Source of the DNA: CAG-791 sp045117315
GTDB taxonomy: Bacteria > Bacillota > Clostridia > Lachnospirales > Lachnospiraceae
DNA length: 27,117 bases
Reading direction: 5' to 3'
NCBI GenBank assembly: GCA_045117315.1
Contig: JBGUNJ010000182.1
Coordinates: forward strand, 1 to 27,117
In this document: positions 21,820 to 27,117 of the stretch, one piece after another
Layout of the letters: each line of letters starts with the position of its first letter
Numbering within the stretch: position 1 is the stretch's first letter
Made by a program: the position numbers and the translations under genes
Notes under the pieces: generated by a model
Told to the model about the DNA's origin: nothing
Seen by the model: only the letters and a program-made list of their open reading frames with translations
Databases searched by the model: none

Positions 21820-21981
21820 ATGAAAGCATGTCATAAGAACCCGGATTATAAGAGGCTGGTTTCTAAGAGGCTGGCTTCTAAGAAGCCGGATTATAAGATT
21901 CTGAATTATAAGATGCCGGCTTATAACAGCGAAAGAACCGGGCGAAGATATGGATTGGAAGCGGGAGGAAAAGCAAAGTGA
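21820..21981 (+). CDS. Possible small ORF (53 residues) built from 15-bp repeats
   Basis: An ATG at 21820 opens a frame reading MKACHKNPDYKRLVSKRLAS and onwards, rich in lysine and tyrosine, ending at a TGA whose last bases overlap the GTG start of the permease (GTGA). Residues 6-30 or so follow a five-residue period (KxPDY, KRLxS). The overlap would permit translational coupling, as in leader-peptide control. Against it, the ribosome site is weak and the periodicity may simply reflect non-coding tandem repeats whose 15-bp length keeps the frame open. I recognise no family. Confidence 0.3.
   Translation: MKACHKNPDYKRLVSKRLASKKPDYKILNYKMPAYNSERTGRRYGLEAGGKAK
21835..21924 (+). repeat. 15-bp tandem repeats, about six copies
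   Basis: Successive units beginning AAG (AAGAACCCGGATTAT, AAGAGGCTGGTTTCT, AAGAGGCTGGCTTCT, AAGAAGCCGGATTAT, AAGATTCTGAATTAT, AAGATGCCGGCTTAT) abut without gaps. They lie in the leader between the promoter and the permease start. Confidence 0.85.
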
Positions 21982-23171
21982 AGCCTGAGAATCGAAAAAA
22001 TCTTCTCATCACCATAGCAATGGCGACTGCCGTCGTCTGCGTGGTCGTACTTTTCTTTTTCCGGACATCCGTCTTTACAGGTTTTTTCCGCAAAACAATC
22101 AGGATTCTCAAGCCCTTCATCTACGGAATAGTGATCGCCTATCTCCTGTATCCGCTGAGCCGGCGGCTGGAAGAAAAGCTGCATTTAAAAAGGATCCTGG
22201 CGATCCTTTTGTCCGTGGCCTTCATGTTCGCCCTGGCTGCGATACTCCTGATCGCGGTAATCCCGGAGCTGGTGACCAGCCTCACAGAGCTGGTAAGGGG
22301 AATCCCGGGAACTGTCAACAGGGCAGAGGTCTGGCTCTCAGGTCTGCTGGAGTCACAGGGAGAACTCCTTCATACTCTTGAGACATACCTGAATCTGACA
22401 ACGGAAAGCATAGAGACTTTTTTGAAGTCCAATGTTCTGCCTCAGCTCAGAAACCTCGTGACCAACATGAGCAAAAACTTCAGCGGCCTCCTGAGTGTAT
22501 TGAAAAACTTTCTGCTCGGATCGATCATCGCGGTCTATCTGCTTGAGAGCCGGGAGAAATTCGTCTTACAGGTGAAAATGGTGGTCTATGCGCTGTTTCC
22601 GCACAAAATGGCGGATTGGATCCGGGAGGAAGCCCGCTTTACCAATGAAAAGATCAGCGGCTTCATTGTCGGCAAGCTGATCGACTCCCTGATTATAGGG
22701 ATCATCTGCTTTGCCTTTGTCCTGATCACCCGGACACCCTATGCCATGCTCATCAGCATCATCGTCGGCGTGACCAACATGGTTCCTTTCTTCGGACCCT
22801 ATCTGGGGGCCGTCCCTTCGGCGATCCTGCTCCTGACCGTCTCCCCCTTCCGCTGCCTTGTCTTTGTGATCTTTATCATGCTTCTCCAGCAGCTGGACGG
22901 AAATGTGATCGGCCCCAGGATCCTGGGCAACAAGCTGGGCCTGTCCGCCTTCTGGATTCTCTTCGCGATTCTGGTCTTCGGCTCCATCTGGGGCATTCCC
23001 GGGATGCTGATAGGCGCTCCTGTCTTCGCGATTCTCTATGACATCGCCCGCCACGCGGTCGTCGCCATTCTCACCAGGAAGGAAGAGAAGGAAATACTCA
23101 ATCAATACGGAAAACAGAAGACTCCGGCGAAAGCACCACCCCGCGCTGATCAGCCTGATGTTCAGAAATAA
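21978..23171 (+). CDS. AI-2E family (UPF0118) membrane transporter
   Basis: This 397-residue integral membrane protein has the family layout: two N-terminal helices (about 10-28 and 45-58), a third (about 72-95), a soluble helical segment (about 100-165), then a hydrophobic C-terminal half. The latter includes GFIVGKLIDSLIIGIICF, TNMVPFFGPYLGAVP and GNVIGPRILGNKLGL, the best-conserved family signatures. The start is GTG, with GGGAGGA eight bases upstream. Members have been linked to autoinducer-2 or other small-molecule export and to Na+/H+ exchange, so the substrate here is open. The C-terminus is a charged, proline-rich tail. The gene lies 60 bp upstream of the secreted C11 peptidase on the same strand and may be co-transcribed with it. 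Confidence 0.93.
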   Translation: MKPENRKNLLITIAMATAVVCVVVLFFFRTSVFTGFFRKTIRILKPFIYGIVIAYLLYPLSRRLEEKLHLKRILAILLSVAFMFALAAILLIAVIPELVTSLTELVRGIPGTVNRAEVWLSGLLESQGELLHTLETYLNLTTESIETFLKSNVLPQLRNLVTNMSKNFSGLLSVLKNFLLGSIIAVYLLESREKFVLQVKMVVYALFPHKMADWIREEARFTNEKISGFIVGKLIDSLIIGIICFAFVLITRTPYAMLISIIVGVTNMVPFFGPYLGAVPSAILLLTVSPFRCLVFVIFIMLLQQLDGNVIGPRILGNKLGLSAFWILFAILVFGSIWGIPGMLIGAPVFAILYDIARHAVVAILTRKEEKEILNQYGKQKTPAKAPPRADQPDVQK

Positions 23172-23231
23172 GGTATTGTAAACTGCTTTTCACTGTCCAG
23201 GAGTTTAAGATAATAAAGAAAGGGTAGAATA

Positions 23232-26200
23232 ATGAAAAAGTTCTTCGTATTGATCACGATGCTGACACTGATGCTATGCAGTACCTCAGCAGCTGCTTAC
23301 GCAGACGAGCCGGAAGCTCAGGCAGAGCGCACGGTCATGCTGTATTTATGCGGCTCCGATCTGGAGAGCAGCGCCGGAATGGCGACCTATAATCTGGAAC
23401 AGATCCTGCGTGCGAACTACAGCAGCGGGGAAAAGGTGAAGTTCGTTGTCATGACAGGCGGATCGGAAGTGTGGCATATGGAGAGCCGCTGGCTTTGCGA
23501 CGGGTCCGGAAACCAGATCGATAAGATCAGCAGCGAGTACAATCAGGTCTGGGAGGCAAAAGGCGCAGATGCTGTACAGAATCCCGGCAAGATGGTCCTT
23601 CTCGACGGTGACGGTCTGACGGGGACCAACGTACCGGCAGAAAACGAATTGATGTCATCTCCGAATACATTGAAAGCGTTCATCAATTACTGCGCGGCTC
23701 ACTTTCCTGCAAAGAAATACGACCTGATCCTCTGGGATCATGGCGGCGGTCCGTTCCGCTACGCATTCGCCAGCGATGAACATGAATCCAACATGTTTAA
23801 GATGATGTCCTTTTCCGGAGTCGCTAAAGCGCTGAGAGAGTGCGATGTGACGCAGGGCGGAAAGAAATTTGATTTCATTGATTTTGACGCGTGCCTCATG
23901 AGCAGCATCGAGATCGACCTGGCGCTTGCCGATTATACGGACTTCCTGATCGTTTCTCCGGAAACAGAGCCGGGGTACGGGCAGTATTATACCGGATGGC
24001 TGGATCTGCTCGGGAAGACCCCCGGATATGACACCTTTAAACTGGGCAGGAAGATCGTAGACGACTTCATCGATTTCTACGAAAACGGGGACGGCGCAGG
24101 CGGGAACGGGACGCTTTCCGTCATCGATATGAATAAGCTTATGAATGATCAGGAGCTGCTCACGTCCCTGGGCGAAATGGCTTCTTTGCTGAAGGAGCAG
24201 GCGAACGCAGCGGCCGAAAACGGTGAGGTGCTGTTTTATGACGAGTGGCTCTCCGCAAGACAATCCATCGATTACGGTTCATCGGCTCTTTACGATCTGG
24301 GCAACTTCGCATCGATGCTGGGCATTGTGAACGTGGAGCTGCAGGACGGGCAGAACGGAGAGGACAGATCGCGGAATGCCTATACGGAAATTACAGGTAA
24401 GATCAATAATCAGCTCCGGGATCCGGAACTGATCTATGCCAAAGGGACCAAAGGAATCCACACAGCTGAAGAGCAGATCTACCGGGATGTGGACGGTGAG
24501 ATCCAGTATGGTGAGCTCGGCACGAGTGGGATCTCTATCTTTTTTGCACCTGCGTCAGACTGGATCGGCGCGCGGAAGTACGTCATCGAGCTGGATAAAG
24601 TGATAAAAGCCATGCCGGAAAAGACAGACGGCCGGTACTCTTTTCTGAAGAAGTACCGTGAAGCGCAGATTGACTATATCCTGCTTTCTTTAACAGGGAT
24701 GGGGGTCAACAGTCTCCTGGCTGAGATGGATGCTTCAGACATCAGTTTTGAAGCCTTTGAAGAGTACTGGGAGGATTCCATTCTCGGGAGCAACCTCGAG
24801 AACTTAATAGAACTCCGTGATGCGCTCGGGACAGGGGATACGGCTGAATGGCTCAACAGAGTTCTCAAGCAGCAGGCTGCGGAAGCCATTACCCCCGATA
24901 AAATATCTGTCAGGAAGGTCCGCCACAAAGATGGCAAAGGATACAGGGTCACGATCAACGGCGCGAAAAAGCGTGTGGTCCAAAGAGTCGGGCGTCAGAT
25001 ATACGCAGAAATCCCGGCTGCGAAGGAAGCTATGGAGAATGACCCTGAACTTGAAAAGATCAACGCTTATTACGAGAAAAATAATCCTAAGAAAGGTCTG
25101 TTGCTGGGTTCCATTGACGGCAGCCTTGATATCACGGAAACGCTCGCGATGAGACCGGAGAATGAGGAGAGCTTCATCCGTGAACTGACCGACTGGTATA
25201 ACATGCCTGAGGGCTCATGGAACGTGGGAACGAGAGAACCGAAGTGGTATGCGGTAAAAGATGCCGCCGGAAATCTTCATGCGGCCAGCATTTACATGCA
25301 GTATGGCGACGTGAAAATCATCCCTGCGTTCACCGCCGGAGAAGGAACGGACTTAGTATTGCTGGTGTTCGAACAAAATGAGTTGGTCTCGGTCGCTTAC
25401 GCAACGGAGACCGGCGGTTTTCGTGAGATCGAGACGAAGGATCTACTCGGGGAGACCGGCCTTATCACTTCAATGTATGATACGCTGTTCGATGCGAATA
25501 TCCCTATCAGCAGCACGTCATTCACCGTCAGCGCGGACAATGCGGGCAGTATCTCCCTGAAATATATGGACATCAGTGAGATCAGTGACATCGAGGATAC
25601 GGATGGGGACGGAAATGCTCTGCATGATACTCTTGCGGTAAAAGACTTCTACGATTCCCGTATCGATATCACCGATAAGGCAGAGGAAGCTGACGGCCTG
25701 CCGGAACTCACCGATATGGGACTGACATCCGTAAACAGGGCAGTCTACAACGGAAAGGACCAGACGCCGGTGGTCGTCTGCGACGGAAAAACACTGACTG
25801 CAGGCACCGATTATGAACTGATTGGTAGAAATGACATCGATACATTCAAAAATGTCGGTGAGTATTCCATCCTCCTGTTAGGAAAAGGGGACTATACCGG
25901 AGGGGCGATCACATCCTTCATCATCGACAGGGCGGCGCTCGCCTCTGCCGATGTGACGCTTGCCTCCGGAACCTGTACCTACAACGGAAAAGCCTGGAAA
26001 CCTGCCGTCACAGTAAAACACGGCGGAATGAAACTCGTCTCCGGAACGGATTACACAGTGACCTACAGCAACAACGTCAACGCGGGAACCGCGACAGTGA
26101 AGGTCGAAGGCAAGGGCAACTACAAGGGAACGGTCACGAAGAAATTTACCATCGCAAAGGCTGCCCAGTCGATCAAGGTGACGGTGGGTGCGGCAAAGCT

Positions 26201-26948
26201 CTCTGTCGGAAAGACAACGACAGTATCTGTTGCAGGCGCCAAAGGAACCCTATCCTTCAAGTCTTCTGACACGGCCATAGCCACAGTGACACCGGCAGGC
26301 AAAGTGACGGCAAAGAAAGGCGGGACGGTCAGGATCACGGCGACATCTGCCGCGACTGCACAGTACAATGCCGCTTCCGGGACAGTCACGATCAAAGTGG
26401 TCCCCGGGTGGGTCACATCCCTGACTGCAGCCAACCAGGCAGACGGCATCAGGCTGACCTGGAATAAAGCTGCCGGGGCAGACGGCTATAAGATCTACCG
26501 CAACTCAACCCTGATCAAGACCATCACCAACGGCAGTACCGTAACTTACACAGATACAAAAGCCAACACCAACATGACAAAGTATATTTACAAGGTGCTG
26601 GCTAAAGGGCCTGCCGGAGACAGCACAGCCGCGAAAACAGTCGCTGTGTACAGAGTAAACAGACCGGCTCTTTCTTCTGTGACAAACAGCGCCGCCTCCG
26701 AGATGACTGCCAAATGGACTACGGTCGAAAGGGCAACCGGCTATCAGATCAAGTACAGCACCAGCAAGACCTTTGCATCAGGCAACGGGACGGTCGATGC
26801 GTCCGGTGCGACAACAGATTCCAGGCGGATCGGAAAGCTGACGAAGGGAAAGACCTATTACGTGAAGATCCGCGCATATAAGGTTGTGGGCAACGTATTA
26901 TACTGGTCCGAATGGAGTCCGGTCAAAACCGTCAAAATCAGCAAGTGA
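23232..26948 (+). CDS. Secreted clostripain-family (C11) cysteine peptidase with MBG, Big and FN3 modules
   Basis: The 1,238-residue protein has a signal peptide (cleavage near AYA, 24) followed by a C11 domain (about 30-480). The catalytic dyad is predicted as His170 in LILWDHGGG and Cys221 in IDFDACLMSS. Clostripain-like enzymes cut after basic residues and often self-process, but specificity here is inference. A middle region (about 490-820) has no family I recognise. The C-terminal third contains two MBG-type repeats (about 827-976), a Big_2-like domain (about 977-1056) and two FN3-like domains (about 1057-1238), the same order as in the giant LRR protein. No LPxTG motif is present. AAAGGG precedes the ATG. 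It is probably a cell-surface or secreted protease. Confidence 0.92.
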   Translation: MKKFFVLITMLTLMLCSTSAAAYADEPEAQAERTVMLYLCGSDLESSAGMATYNLEQILRANYSSGEKVKFVVMTGGSEVWHMESRWLCDGSGNQIDKISSEYNQVWEAKGADAVQNPGKMVLLDGDGLTGTNVPAENELMSSPNTLKAFINYCAAHFPAKKYDLILWDHGGGPFRYAFASDEHESNMFKMMSFSGVAKALRECDVTQGGKKFDFIDFDACLMSSIEIDLALADYTDFLIVSPETEPGYGQYYTGWLDLLGKTPGYDTFKLGRKIVDDFIDFYENGDGAGGNGTLSVIDMNKLMNDQELLTSLGEMASLLKEQANAAAENGEVLFYDEWLSARQSIDYGSSALYDLGNFASMLGIVNVELQDGQNGEDRSRNAYTEITGKINNQLRDPELIYAKGTKGIHTAEEQIYRDVDGEIQYGELGTSGISIFFAPASDWIGARKYVIELDKVIKAMPEKTDGRYSFLKKYREAQIDYILLSLTGMGVNSLLAEMDASDISFEAFEEYWEDSILGSNLENLIELRDALGTGDTAEWLNRVLKQQAAEAITPDKISVRKVRHKDGKGYRVTINGAKKRVVQRVGRQIYAEIPAAKEAMENDPELEKINAYYEKNNPKKGLLLGSIDGSLDITETLAMRPENEESFIRELTDWYNMPEGSWNVGTREPKWYAVKDAAGNLHAASIYMQYGDVKIIPAFTAGEGTDLVLLVFEQNELVSVAYATETGGFREIETKDLLGETGLITSMYDTLFDANIPISSTSFTVSADNAGSISLKYMDISEISDIEDTDGDGNALHDTLAVKDFYDSRIDITDKAEEADGLPELTDMGLTSVNRAVYNGKDQTPVVVCDGKTLTAGTDYELIGRNDIDTFKNVGEYSILLLGKGDYTGGAITSFIIDRAALASADVTLASGTCTYNGKAWKPAVTVKHGGMKLVSGTDYTVTYSNNVNAGTATVKVEGKGNYKGTVTKKFTIAKAAQSIKVTVGAAKLSVGKTTTVSVAGAKGTLSFKSSDTAIATVTPAGKVTAKKGGTVRITATSAATAQYNAASGTVTIKVVPGWVTSLTAANQADGIRLTWNKAAGADGYKIYRNSTLIKTITNGSTVTYTDTKANTNMTKYIYKVLAKGPAGDSTAAKTVAVYRVNRPALSSVTNSAASEMTAKWTTVERATGYQIKYSTSKTFASGNGTVDASGATTDSRRIGKLTKGKTYYVKIRAYKVVGNVLYWSEWSPVKTVKISK

Positions 26949-27117
26949 AAATGATGGCTAAGTCAGTCCGCTGATCCAAGACCCGCCCGCGGGTCTTGAG
27001 CGCCGGATTTGTGATTGTCAGGAGACAGGCAGGAGACAGGGGACGGTTCCAATGACATTAAGCTAAGCCCCCCCTGTGTCCAAAACAATAGTTTCATATT
27101 CAATCAGAGGTGAAATA
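26949..27117. other. 3' flank of the peptidase gene with two hairpins
   Basis: CAAGACCCG (26977-26985) and CGGGTCTTG (26990-26998) form a perfect nine-bp stem with a four-base loop about 30 bp after the stop. There is no T run, so it may be a weak terminator or an mRNA-stabilising hairpin. The REP-like palindrome follows. No gene start is visible before the window ends. Confidence 0.5.
27032..27081. repeat. REP-like palindrome
   Basis: GGAGACAGGGG (27032-27042) pairs with CCCCTGTGTCC (27071-27081), with one mismatch. The sequence GGGGACGGTTCC resembles the arms of REP elements associated with Y1 (RAYT) transposases in Firmicutes, from memory. A partial direct duplication (CAGGAGACAGG) lies just before it. 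Confidence 0.45.

Noticed and set aside
21835..21924. 15-bp repeats as a CRISPR array
   Set aside because: Units abut with no spacers, are too short and are degenerate.
22566..23105. Minus-strand open frame opposite the AI-2E permease
   Set aside because: The translation is rich in D, E, H, G and Q, typical of the reverse complement of a membrane-protein gene.
23187..23214. TTTTCA-16-GATAAT as a promoter for the C11 peptidase
   Set aside because: The implied transcript would start about ten bases before the ATG and cut into the ribosome site, so co-transcription with the permease seems more likely.

Overview
The window looks like chromosome of a gut- or oral-type Clostridia (Lachnospiraceae-like) bacterium. 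The evidence is a clpX of Firmicutes type, a CD1871A-type CXXC membrane protein paired with a 4Fe-4S membrane protein, an AI-2E family permease, a clostripain-type (C11) secreted peptidase, and very large BspA-type leucine-rich-repeat proteins with MBG/Big/FN3 modules. This taxonomic call is inference from protein style; no rRNA or tRNA is present.

Region 1 (1-4550) is visibly AT-richer than the rest and carries a type I restriction-modification locus on the minus strand: hsdM, a RhuM-Fic/Doc gene broken by a frameshift, then hsdS. No hsdR is in the window. Beyond hsdS, a further minus-strand gene starts at position 27 and runs off the left edge. Its promoter lies between perfect 15-bp inverted repeats, so it is a candidate for inversion (phase variation) or for paired operators.

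Region 2 (4550-8110) is a minus-strand redox cluster. A 787-residue fusion joins a multi-spanning DUF4405/cytochrome-b-like membrane part, a lysine/serine-rich repeat linker, an FGE-sulfatase-fold domain lacking the catalytic cysteine pair, and a flavodoxin. It is followed by a small iron-sulfur-flavoprotein-like reductase whose Shine-Dalgarno sits in a triplicated 15-bp repeat. Two copies of a 13-bp palindrome frame the promoter. A remnant of an Old Yellow Enzyme gene lies upstream.

Region 3 (8108-17400) is a single giant surface-protein gene of about 3,008 codons, split in two by a one-base deletion in an A run. It encodes a signal peptide, an acidic repeat linker, BspA-type LRRs, Ig-like domains, an internal lipase-like alpha/beta hydrolase, more LRRs, seven MBG-type repeats, a Big_2-like domain and two FN3-like domains.

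Region 4 (17500-19600) is a plus-strand pair: a CXXC membrane protein overlapping a polyferredoxin membrane protein fused to a TlpA/ResA-like thioredoxin domain. This is probably an electron relay to extracytoplasmic thiols.

Region 5 (19790-27117) holds a bidirectional terminator, clpX on the minus strand, an 800-bp spacer with several tandem repeats, a possible small ORF made of 15-bp repeats overlapping the GTG start of an AI-2E permease, and a 1,238-residue secreted C11 peptidase. The peptidase's C-terminal third has the same module order as the giant protein. A REP-like palindrome closes the window. Short degenerate tandem repeats recur in the non-coding leaders across the whole window.
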